A DNA stretch of 64,000 bases from Salvelinus alpinus (Eukaryota > Chordata > Actinopteri > Salmoniformes > Salmonidae): positions 12,152,819 through 12,216,818 of the forward strand of contig NC_092094.1 in the NCBI RefSeq assembly GCF_045679555.1, written 5' to 3'. Of this stretch, positions 40,117 through 50,800 are shown piece by piece (within the stretch, counting starts at the first letter, position 1; each line of letters opens with the position of its first letter). Below the pieces are notes generated by a model. That model was not told the DNA's origin, did no database searches, and saw only the letters and a list, made by a program, of their open reading frames with translations. The position numbers were made by a program, and so were the translations under genes.

Positions 40117-40841
40117 GGGCTTTGGGAATGGGAGAGCCAGAACCTTGCTTTGAGTGAAAGTATGGCTTCCCTCCATGTCCTGCAGTCAGACTGTTGTCTT
40201 ATTCTCACATCTTGATCTCATTCCACACTCACAGAGTCATGTTAACCCTGTGAGTGCCAACATTCTACTAACATTCTGTGTCAGAGCTAAAGGTCGTTTT
40301 GTAAGTGTTGCAAAACCCAGACATTGTGTGTAAAGAGTTGTCAAACGGAGACGTAGGGCCACATTCATACATTGATAGACAAGTTGGTGAGGTTGTTTCT
40401 GTTTGAAATTCTACAACTATAGACAACCAAATACTTCAAGGGTAACTTTGATGCCCTCTCTACACATCAAAATAACAACTTTAAAAATAATCATTATATG
40501 TGTGGTTTATGAGGTCAGAATGGTGTCATTGATAAGGGGTTGGGTTAAATGCAGAAGACACATTTTGGTTAAATGTATTCAGTTGTGCAACTGACTAGGT
40601 ATCCTCTTTACCTTTCCATTCATTTTATGGTAAAGAAGTAAGATAGAAGGTTACCTCTCCAAATCAAGCCAGAAAGGACAACCAAATATTACAAAAAATA
40701 AGTAGGATGTTCTCCATACATAGAAAATAGTTTATCCTTTAAAAATATATGTTTTTAATTAATAGCAAGATACTATAATTTGGATTGGTCAAATTGAACA
40801 ATTTGGCTATTTCAGACAAAATATTATTTCATTTCAAATGT
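40117..40841. other. No gene recognised
   Basis: A/T-rich intergenic DNA with no feature assigned. Confidence 0.4.
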
Positions 40842-42215
40842 ACAGTGCATTTGGAAAGTATTCAGACCCTTTGACTTTTTCCACCTTGTTTTATTAAGTT
40901 ACAACCTTATTCTAAAATTGATTAAATCGTGTTTTCCCCCATATCAATCTACACACAATACCCCATAATGACAAAGCAAAAATAGGTTCTTAGAACTTGT
41001 TGCAAATGTATAAAAAAAAAAAAATGAAATATCACATTTCCATTAGTATTCAGACCCTTTACTCAGTACTTTGTTGAAGCACCTTAGGCAGTGATTACAG
41101 CCTCAAGTCTTCTTGGGTATGAAGCTACAAGCTTGGCACACCTGTATGGGGAGTTTCCCCCATTATTCTCTGCAGATCCTCTCAAGCTCTGTCAGGTTGG
41201 ATGGGAGCGTTGCTGCACAACTATTTTCAGATCTCTCCAGAGATGTTTGATCAGGGTTCAAGTCCAGGCTCTGGCTGGGCCACTCAAGGACATTCAAAGA
41301 CTTGTTCCGAAGGCACTCCTGCGTTGTCTTGGCTGTGTGCTTAGGGTTGTTGTCCTGTTGGAAGGTGAATCTTTGCCCTAGTCTGAGGTCCTGGGCTCTC
41401 TGGAGCAGGTTTCCATCAAGGATCTCTCTGTACTTTCCTTCATTCATCTTTCCCTCAATCCTGACTAGTCTCCCAGTCCCTGCCACTGAAAGAAATTCCT
41501 ACAGCATCATGCTGCTACCACCATGCTTCACCGTAGGGATGGTGCCAGGTTTCCTCCAGACGTGATGCTTGGCATTCAGGTGAAAGAGTTCAATCTTGGT
41601 TTCATCAGACCAGAGAATCTTATTTCTCATGGTCTAAGTCCTTTGGGTGCCTTTTGACAAACTCCAAGCGGGCTGTCATGTGCCTCCTACTGAGGAGTGG
41701 CCTCTGTCTGCCTGATTGGTGGAGTGCTGCAGAAATGGTTTTCCTTCTGGAAGGTTCTCCCTTCTCCACAGAGGAAATCTGGAGCTCTGTCAGAGTGACC
41801 ATCGGGTTCTTGGTCACCTTAATCAATCTACCGTGCAGTCTGCCACACTATGGGAGTTCTGACGTATCTGCAGTACTTTGAGCCGCCTCCCTCCCGGGCA
41901 CCGGAGAATCGAAAACCTTCCTCACCTCTGCCATAAATTCCTCCAGGCTATGACACACAGTGGATTCCTGCTCCCACACATCTGTTGCCAAGGAGAGCGC
42001 CCTTCCGGACACTAGACCCTTTGCTTTGAAACTCGAAATTGAGCTCAGGTGCATCCGGTTTCCTTTGATCATCCTTGAGATGTTTGTACAAGTTGATAGG
42101 AGTCCACCTGTGGTAAATTCAATTGATAGGACATGATTTGGAAAGGCACACACCTGTCTATATAAGATCCCACAGTTGATAGTGCATGTCAGAGCAAAAA
42201 CTAAGCCATGAGGTT
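40842..42215 (-). mobile_element. Rearranged Tc1-like transposon with a foreign insert
   Basis: The left end has the family terminal repeat (tacagtgcatttggaaagta at 40842). Minus-strand transposase remnants follow (41486-41163: [33 protein letters not shown]). About 42014-42215 is also from this Tc1 family but in the opposite orientation: it runs gaccctttgct...gagctcaggtgc...cacacctgtctatataag to the transposase start region (catgagg). The right terminal repeat is missing. Between the two parts lies a retroelement gag fragment. It cannot be mobile on its own. Confidence 0.8.
41878..42009 (-). pseudogene. Ty3/gypsy-type gag fragment inside the Tc1 composite
   Basis: About 44 codons in one frame with the pattern SGRALSLATDVW, CHSLEEFMAEVRKVFD and GREAAQ, as found in Gag proteins of fish Ty3/gypsy elements. 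No LTR, protease or other gag part is nearby. Confidence 0.65.
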
Positions 42216-42394
42216 TGTGCCTTGTGCCCTTATATTAGCTGGACAATTATAGCCCTTTCTTGTTGACTATTTGTCATGATCTTTTATTGTGGGATTAGCA
42301 TTAAAGACTTAAAGGCCTATTTTGTTTTGAACTGAACACCCCTTTATGTACCCACTCACTTCTCGCTCTGGGAATGAATACAGATTATAATAAA

Positions 42395-42640
42395 TTATAA
42401 ACTGGATAGTTGGAGCCCTGAATGCTGATTGGCTGAATGCCGTGTTATATCAGACCGTATAGCACGGATATGACAAAACATTTATTTGTACTGCTCTAAT
42501 TACGTTGATAACCAGTTTATAATAGCAATAAGGCACCTCGGGGGTTTGTGGTATATGGCCAATATACCACAGCTAAGGGCTGTAACCAGGCACTCTGCAT
42601 TGCATCGTGCATAAGAACAGCCCTTAGTCGTGGTATATAT
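42395..42640 (+). mobile_element. MITE-like dispersed repeat, copy 1
   Basis: Starts ttataaactggatagttgg, includes atgctgattggctgaatg, a near palindrome gtggtatatggccaatatac, and ends cccttagtcgtggtatat. A second copy occurs in opposite orientation in an ano1 intron (59990-60248). Confidence 0.75.
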
Positions 42641-43319
42641 TCCATACCCCCTCGTGCATTATTGCTTATTAATCATCCTATGTTGATGACTGGGTTCTTT
42701 AGTCTGTTGCCTCAGTTACGTTTATGTTTTAGTAATTTAGCACACGCTCTTATAAAGAGCGACTTACAGGAACACCTAGGGTTAAGTGCCTTGCACACTG
42801 ACAGCACACAAGCTACACCCTAGGCAGTCTGTTCTCCTGATGTACAGCGCTTCTCTTTCTCTCCTAGTCTTTTCACATCGGCAGTGTGTATACCTGCCTT
42901 TAAGTAAAAACACTGCCATCTAGTGTGGAAGTTTTGATTTATCCTCACTATGTTTCGTTCCTACTTCCCTCATGTCCTGAGGACTACTGATATACAAGAG
43001 TAATCCCTTTGTTACACCATTATGAAGTTCTTCCTATGTGGTACGTTTATGAAACGTAAACATGTGACTGTAAAACGCTATATATGAAACTGAAGACAGG
43101 GCCCATATTCCACACCGGAAAAAAGCAGAGAACCTTAGAATGTCAAGTTTTACAGTAGTTTGAAGTCTTTATGCAGTTTGTGATTTTATATACTACAGTC
43201 TAGTGAAGAATGTTATTCTAACACATTCCCTCGTGTAATGTAATTGGTCAATGCAGTCTAAAGATGGAGCGCTTATGAGTCATGAGCCATTGGCTATATG
43301 TGTCTTAAAGTGGACCTAA
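42641..43319. other. No gene recognised
   Basis: Intergenic. A short stretch near 42735-42800 (tataaagagcgacttacag, ttaagtgccttgcacac) resembles a dispersed repeat also touched at 26445-26465. Confidence 0.35.
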
Positions 43320-43393
43320 TTTCATTTTATTTATTTATTTAACCTTTATTTAGCCAGGCAAGTCAGTTAAGTTCTTATTTACAATGACAACCT
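43320..43393 (-). mobile_element. 3' tail of an HpaI-type SINE
   Basis: atttaacctttatttagcca, ggcaagtcagttaag and cttatttacaatgac match the reverse complement of the SINE tail seen at 19079-19289. The tRNA-related head is absent. Confidence 0.75.
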
Positions 43394-45429
43394 GGTATTG
43401 TGGCACCTTATCTTTCACTGCAGTCGTTTCCATTTTGGCAATGTTTGGTACTTTTACAAAGTGTAATTATACAGAATGTGCTGGTTGGACGAGCGTCACA
43501 AATCGCATGACGTCAAACACAATTTGAAATCAGTCTGATGAGAATGTTGCAGCACATCAATTTGGTCACTGATATTTTTGAAATGTCAGCAATGAATCAT
43601 TTTAACACCTTTAGCCCTGTCTCAGTATGAGTTGGTATCACCTGCGGGAAAGATACACTGTGAAAGGGGAGTGAACCCTTCAGACCTTGGTTCAATAGTA
43701 TTTGTTTTCTTTCAAACCCTTCAGTTGCGATTCATTTAGCTTGCTTGACACAATTGAACCAATGGAATAGTCCCAAGTGTTCAATCTGGCTCCAGGAGAG
43801 GTTTAACCAAACACTCAAAAGTATTTGAAAGAATATAAATACTACTTTTGAAATCATGTCTGGAATCCTGGGCAGCTGAGGCTGCAGCGCTACACTGGAG
43901 TCAGCCAGGGAGGAAGTGACCTCAGTGGGGTACAGAGAGCCTCAAGGCGCTCCATGTCCACTCTGGCATTAGGACTGGTCGGTTGGCCAAGACGCTCTGG
44001 TCTGCCACCATTTTGTATAGGTCAGTGCACCAGGGGTGGCTGACGGTGGCTGTGCTCTGCTGCCGTGGTGTACGTACTATGTGAGGAGAGGACAACGTAA
44101 AGCTATGCTGTGGGAAAAGTGACTCATCAATGCATTAGTCACCATCCGTGTGCTCTGAACATGTGCCCAATGTGCCCAGTTACTCTGTCTGCTGTGCCTG
44201 TGTCAACACTTCTGTATGTGCGTGTGTGTATAAGCAAATGTAGAGTGAATGAAGAGAAGTACGTTTTAGAAGGTGATAGTACATAATGTCTCTCCCCCTG
44301 TACTAAGACAAGCTAATTACAGTATATTATTTCAGTGGCGTGTGCTGTTGTGTGCTTTCATGCAAACAAATATTCAAGTATTTTTTTAATGCATTTTGAC
44401 CATCACATTTGTTAAAATATCTGCTGTTGATCAATTTGATCTTTTACTTCATTTCTTGAATTTTTATCAAACCTAACATGTCCAGTTATTGAACTATTTG
44501 TTTAAAAAAAAAAAAAATGCTTCTTAACAAAAAGTAATTTCTCAAGCAAGAATTTTGCTAGGACTGTCTGTGGTCTGAGTGGGGAAGGGGAAACTAAAAA
44601 CAAGCTGTTGTTGGCAGAGAGGTTTGGAATTCTCTTATTGGTCTATTAACTAATTTACCGCCTGATGATGTCACCAGGCAGGCCAAAACTCCATCCCACC
44701 AAAACAGGCTGAAATTCCAGGCGCTTTTCAAACAGCTCTTACACTAAAAGGGCATTACCATAATTTTCACAATTTCACAGTATTATTCCAACCTTATAGT
44801 GTGGAAATATATATAAAACACAGGAAATCAAGATTTTGACTGCACTGGGCCTTTAAAGAACACATTCTTATTTACAGTGAAGCACTGATTTGTTTGATGT
44901 CACAGCAAAGTTCCCATTCTGATGCTGTTGACGCGCTCAGGAGGACCAGGCCTCCCATGTCAGCCTCAGCCTGGAAGTCCCAGGGAGATGTGAGGACCTG
45001 CCGCTGCTTTTCACCCCTCTCTGACGCAGCCCGTGTCTGGGAGAATCAGCCTCTCCCTCCTCCTGGTGCATATATTTATATGTCTGACTCAATTTGTTGG
45101 TGGAAATACGTTTGCTCAAACGGACTCAATACAGCCAGGGGCCCCATGTGAAGGACAGAGTTAGTCACACACAGTCATCAGGTTTCAAAGAACTGAAAAT
45201 AGTTGAGGAGGATTAAGATGCTAAGTTTTAGATATTGATATAGTATACACAGTAAAGTAGGGCTATTCAGTTATGGTCCTGGAGGCCCACAACACTTTAA
45301 TGTTCTATACTTGATAGTTAATTGCACTCACCTAGTGCCCCAGGTCTAAACCAGTCCCTGATTATATGGGAAGAATAAAAGCAATAGCTGCAGCAGTACT
45401 CATGGTACTCACCCAAGCTGTTACGTATT
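43394..45429. other. No gene recognised
   Basis: About 2 kb without a tandem array or a recognisable element. An 85-codon ORF at 44894-45151 shows no recognised domain and I do not call it. Confidence 0.4.
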
Positions 45430-46250
45430 ATTTGCTTCTTTAGACATCATGGAGGCGAAAGAAACACACACCTGTTTAGGCGAGGTGCTGGCTAGCGGAG
45501 TAGAACACTTGGAAAGGAAAAGGAGAGACGCACATTCTAGGAGCTCAGATGAAATCATTTAATAACCAACGTTTGGACAGCCAAGCTGTCTTCATCAGGG
45601 TATAATGACAAACACGGCCTGTCACCAGTGCAGACAGTTTGAAAGTACACACACAGGCGTCTGTAATCACGACCGGGTGCCTCTTGATTTCATTGGTTGA
45701 TTTATAGATAAAAATAGAACATCTAAAAAAAAGCAGAACATAAGATCATATGTATAATTAGGCTACATAGGACTACAAAACATTATTAACAATGAATAGC
45801 AAAAACACAATAATGACAAGAATGGATCAAACTTTGCATTGAGACCGAAGGGAGCAATGATCTTTAAATTAAAGATCCATGTGGCCTCTCGTTTTAACAA
45901 TAAATTGTCACGGCTATCCCCCTACCTAGGGAGGGTGACTTATAAGATTAAAAAAACTGCCTTATTGGAGCACGTGATAACACCTTTGATTGGGATCTGT
46001 TTCCCTGTTTGGGGGTGTTTGAAGGATCTACATTTGTAAGTGCCATTGCATTGAGCACAGCCATTACACTTGTAGTTTTCATCGGGTAGAGGCGCAAGGA
46101 GACGTTGTGGGGGGGGGGGGGATTTTGGGGTAGTAAATTTACCAATTGATTTCTGAAATGTATGCCCCACGAGAATATGACCAAGGGGGAGTCCGAAAAC
46201 ACATTACAGATACTGTTTTAATATTCTTTCATTTTTTCCCATCTCAGACA
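45430..46250 (-). mobile_element. Penelope-like element, second copy, internally deleted
   Basis: The minus strand shows the cysteine module before the GIY-YIG domain (CNGCAQCNGTYKCRSFKHP, TGKQIPIKGVITC; about 46090-45960), then jumps directly to the C-terminal tail (NLLLKREATWIFNL, APFGLN; about 45910-45835). The catalytic GIY-YIG core is therefore deleted. The terminal region with a hammerhead-like motif follows, ending near 45440 with the gctagc...agcacctcgcc sequence shared with the copy at 11.7-12.35 kb. A poly-G run lies at 46111-46120. The upper boundary is uncertain. Confidence 0.8.
45565..45598 (-). ncRNA. Hammerhead-like motif, apparently inactivated copy
   Basis: On the minus strand CTGATGA (45598-45592) and the gacag/ctgtc stem II are kept. 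The GAAA box reads CAAA, because the base at 45575 is C on this strand. That base corresponds to G12, the general-base position of the hammerhead core, so self-cleavage is predicted to be lost. Confidence 0.5.
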
Positions 46251-46550
46251 TGTTTCTATCAAAATCTTGATTGTTTTTTGCTAATTCCTTTGATTCTACA
46301 GAATTGGCTGTAGGGCAAACTGTTTTTCAAGGCAAACGGGTGACAGCTTTCTGCCCTCAACAAACAATCAGTAGGTTTCCTGTAAAGATATATAGAACAT
46401 TAGAATATTATCCTTACACAAATCAGAAAATCTATGAAACTGATTTGAATAAGATCAATGAAACTGTTTTGACATGTGTCAGACTGCATAGTAAATCTTA
46501 GGTGCTCAGAACAAGAGTTTTGAAAAGCATGGAATGCCTGGAGCCGTGCT

Positions 46551-46976
46551 ACCTGTCCCAGACCTGCTGTTTTCAACTCTCTAGAGACAGCAGGAGCGGT
46601 AGAGATACTCTTAATGATCGGCTATGAAAACCCAACTGACATTTACTCCTGAGGTACTGACATGCTGCATCCTCGACAACCACTGTGATTATTATTATTT
46701 GACCATGCTGGTCATCTATGAACATTTGAACATCTTGGCCATGTTCTGTTATAATCTCCACCCGGCACAGCCAGAAGAGGACTGGCCACCCCTCATAGCC
46801 TGACTCCTCTCTAGGTTTCTTCCTAGGTTTTGACCTTTCTAGGGAGTTTTTCCTAGCCACCGTGCTTCTACACCTGTATTTGCTTGCTGTTTGGGGTTTT
46901 AGGCTGGGTTTCTGTATAACACTTTGTGACATCAGCTGATGTAAGAAGGGCTTTATAAATACATTTGATTTGATTT
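46551..46976 (+). mobile_element. 5'-truncated LINE tail
   Basis: Runs from cctgtcccagacctgctg to the terminal acatttgatttgattt. Same family as 26562-28368 (opposite strand) and 55987-56274. No coding capacity remains. Confidence 0.75.
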
Positions 46977-47580
46977 GGAGCTGTTTTGCATTGTCCCTCC
47001 AGAAGAAAAAATATATATAATCAAAGTACAATTTCAAAATAGTCAGGTTTCTCCATGTAACCCACAGACAAATGAACATAGTTAGGAGCCATAGGATCCC
47101 ATAGCAGTACCCTTCGTCAGAGTAAAGATTTTTTTTTTAAACATAAAATAGTTATGTGTGAGTACTATTCCAGCCAATGCTATAATGTATGCACAGAAGA
47201 GTAGATCTTTGGATCATGTTGCAAAAGAAAATGGCTTCAATACCGCCCTCATGTGGAATATTGGTGCCTTTGGACATCATGAACAGAGGATACCAGAGCT
47301 TTGGGTAACGCATTGCACTCAATGGATTGAAAACAATCATGCTATTCACATTGCTTCCCATGGCACAGAGGAAATCTATGAATAACTCCTGAATGCAAAA
47401 CTGGCCTGACCAGATCCAAAGCTAACCCACTACCCCACATGCCTACTTACAACAATAGGTGGCAGTGGTGGGATATGAACGCAAGCCTCCAATAACTCCC
47501 TAGACACCCTGGCCTACGGTTTCCCACACAGGACTCCAAGGTCTTCTCCAGTAAGTTGTCCTACTTAGGCAGGACTACAT
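46977..47580. other. No gene recognised
   Basis: Spacer before the satellite array; no exon supported. Confidence 0.4.
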
Positions 47581-47828
47581 TGTCATACACAGGACTCCCT
47601 GATCACACAGATAACTCCCTATATGCTGTCATACACAGGACTCCCTGATCACACAGAGAACTCCCTATGTGCTGTCATACACAGGACTCCCTGATCACAC
47701 AGAGAACTCCCTATATGCTGTCATACAAGGGACTCCCTGATCACACAGAGAACTCCCTATATGCTGTCATACAAGGGACTCCCTGATCACACAGAGAACT
47801 CCCTATATGCTGTCATACACAGGACTCC
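47581..47828. repeat. 46-bp tandem repeat at the left edge of the satellite, 5 copies
   Basis: tgtcatacacaggactccct begins at 47581, 47627, 47673, 47719 and 47765, exactly 46 bp apart, and once more at 47811 where the 23-bp array takes over. Each unit contains two diverged 23-bp halves, both with an actccct core (ggactccctgatcacac and gaactccctatatgctg). Confidence 0.93.
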
Positions 47829-50800
47829 CTGCCTACGTGTTACACTCTATACTCCCTACATGTTACACTCTATACTCCCTATGTGCTACACTCTATACTC
47901 CATACGTGCTACACTCTATACTCCCTATGTGCTACACTCTATACTCCCTACGTGCTACACTCTATACTCCATACGTGTTACACTCTATACTCCCTATGTG
48001 CTACACTCTATACTCCCTAAGTGTTACACTCTATACTCCCTACGTGTTACACTCATTACTCCCTACGTGTTACACTCTATACTCCCTATGTGCTACACTC
48101 TATACTCCCTACGTGCTACACTCTATACTCCATACGTGTTACACTCTATACTCCCTACGTGTTACACTCTATACTCCCTACGTGTTACACTCTATACTCC
48201 CTGCGTGCTACACTCTATACTCCCTATGTGCTACACTCTATACTCCCTACGTGCTACACTCTATACTCCATACGTGTTACACTCTATACTCCCTATGTGT
48301 TACACTCTATACTCCCTACGTGTTACACTCTATACTCCCGACGTGTTACACTCTATACTCCATACGTGTTACACTCTATACTCCCTATGTGTTACACTCT
48401 ATACTCCCTACGTGTTACACTCTATACTCCCTACATGTTACACTCTATACTCCCTGCGTGCTACACTCTATACTCCCTACGTGTTACACTCTATACTCCC
48501 TACGTGCTACACACTATACTCCCTACGTGTTACACTCTATACTCCCTACGTGTTACACTCTATACTCCCTATGTGTTACACTCTATACTCCCTACGTGTT
48601 ACACTCTATACTCCCTACGTGAAACACTCTATACTCCCTATGTGTTACACTCTATACTCCCTACGTGTTACACTCTATACTCCCTATGTGTTACACTCTA
48701 TACTCCCTACGTGTTACACTCTATACTCCCTACGTGTTACACTCTATACTCCATACGTGTTACACTCTATACTCCCTATGTGTTACACTCTATACTCCCT
48801 ACGTGTTACACTCTATACTCCCTACGTGCTACACTCTATACTCCCTACGTGTTACACTCTATACTCCCTGCGTGCTACACTCTATACTCCCTACATGCTA
48901 CATTCTATACTCCCTACATGTTACACTCTATACTCCCTACGTGCTACACTCTATACTCCCTACTTGTTACACACTATACTCCCTACGTGTTACACTCTAT
49001 ACTCCCTATGTGCTACCCTCTATACTCCATACGTGCTACACTCTATACTCCCTATGTGCTACACTCTATACTCCCTACGTGCTACACTCTATACTCCATA
49101 CGTGTTACACTCTATACTCCCTATGTGCTACACTCTATACTCCCTACGTGTTACACTCTATACTCCCTACGTGTTACACTCATTACTCCCTACGTGTTAC
49201 ACTCTATACTCCCTATGTGCTACACTCTATACTCCCTACGTGCTACACTCTATACTCCATACGTGTTACACTCTATACTCCCTACGTGTTACACTCTATA
49301 CTCCCTACGTGTTACACTCTATACTCCCTGCGTGCTACACTCTATACTCCCTACGTGCTACACTCTATACTCCATACGTGTTACACTCTATACTCCCTAT
49401 GTGTTACACTCTATACTCCCTACGTGTTACACTCTATACTCCCTACGTGTTACACTCTATACTCCATACGTGTTACACTCTATACTCCCTAGGTGTTACA
49501 CTCTATACTCCCTACGTGTTACACTCTATACTCCCTACGTGTTACACTCTATACTCCCTACGTGTTACACTCTATAGTCCCTACGTGTTACACTCTATAC
49601 TCCCTACGTGTTACACTCTATACTCCCTGCGTGCTACACTCTATACTCCCTACGTGTTACACTCTATACTCCATACGTGTTACACTCTATACTCCCTATG
49701 TGTTACACTCTATACTCCCTACGTGTTACACTCTATACTCCCTACATGTTACACTCTATACTCCCTGCGTGCTACACTCTATACTCCCTACGTGTTACAC
49801 TCTATACTCCCTACGTGCTACAAACTATACTCCCTACGTGTTACACTCTATACTCCCTACGTGTTACACTCTATACTCCCTATGTGTTACTCTCTATACT
49901 CCCTACGTGTTACACTCTATACTCCCTACGTGAAACACTCTATACTCCCTATGTGTTACACTCTATACTCCCTACGTGTTACACTCTATACTCCCTATGT
50001 GTTACACTCTATACTCCCTACGTGTTACACTCTATACTCCCTACGTGTTACACTCTATACTCCATACGTGTTACACTCTATACTCCCTATGTGTTACACT
50101 CTATACTCCCTACGTGTTACACTCTTTACTCCCTACGTGCTACACTCTATACTCCCTACGTGTTACACTCTATACTCCCTGCGTGCTACACTCTATACTC
50201 CCTACATGTTACACTCTATACTCCCTACGTGCTACACTCTATACTCCCTACTTGTTTCACACTATACTCCCTACGTGTTACACTCTATACTCCCTATGTG
50301 CTACACTCTATACTCCATACGTGCTACACTCTATACTCCCTATGTGCTACACTCTATACTCCCTACGTGCTACACTCTATACTCCATACGTGTTACACTC
50401 TATACTCCCTATGTGCTACACTCTATACTCCCTACGTGTTACACTCTATACTCCCTATGTGCTACACTCTATACTCCCTACATGCTACATTCTATACTCC
50501 CTACATGTTACACTCTATACTCCCTACGTGCTACACTCTATACTCCCTACTTGTTTCACACTATACTCCCTACGTGTTACACTCTATACTCCCTATGTGC
50601 TACACTCTATACTCCATACGTGCTACACTCTATACTCCCTATGTGCTACACTCTATACTCCCTACGTGCTACACTCTATACTCCATACGTGTTACACTCT
50701 ATACTCCCTATGTGCTACACTCTATACTCCATACGTGTTACACTCTATACTCCCTACGTGTTACACTCTATACTCCCTACGTGTTACACTCTATACTCCC

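Noticed and set aside
44894-45151. 85-codon ORF in a repeat-poor region
   Set aside because: No recognised domain, no splice or promoter support, and a length expected by chance.
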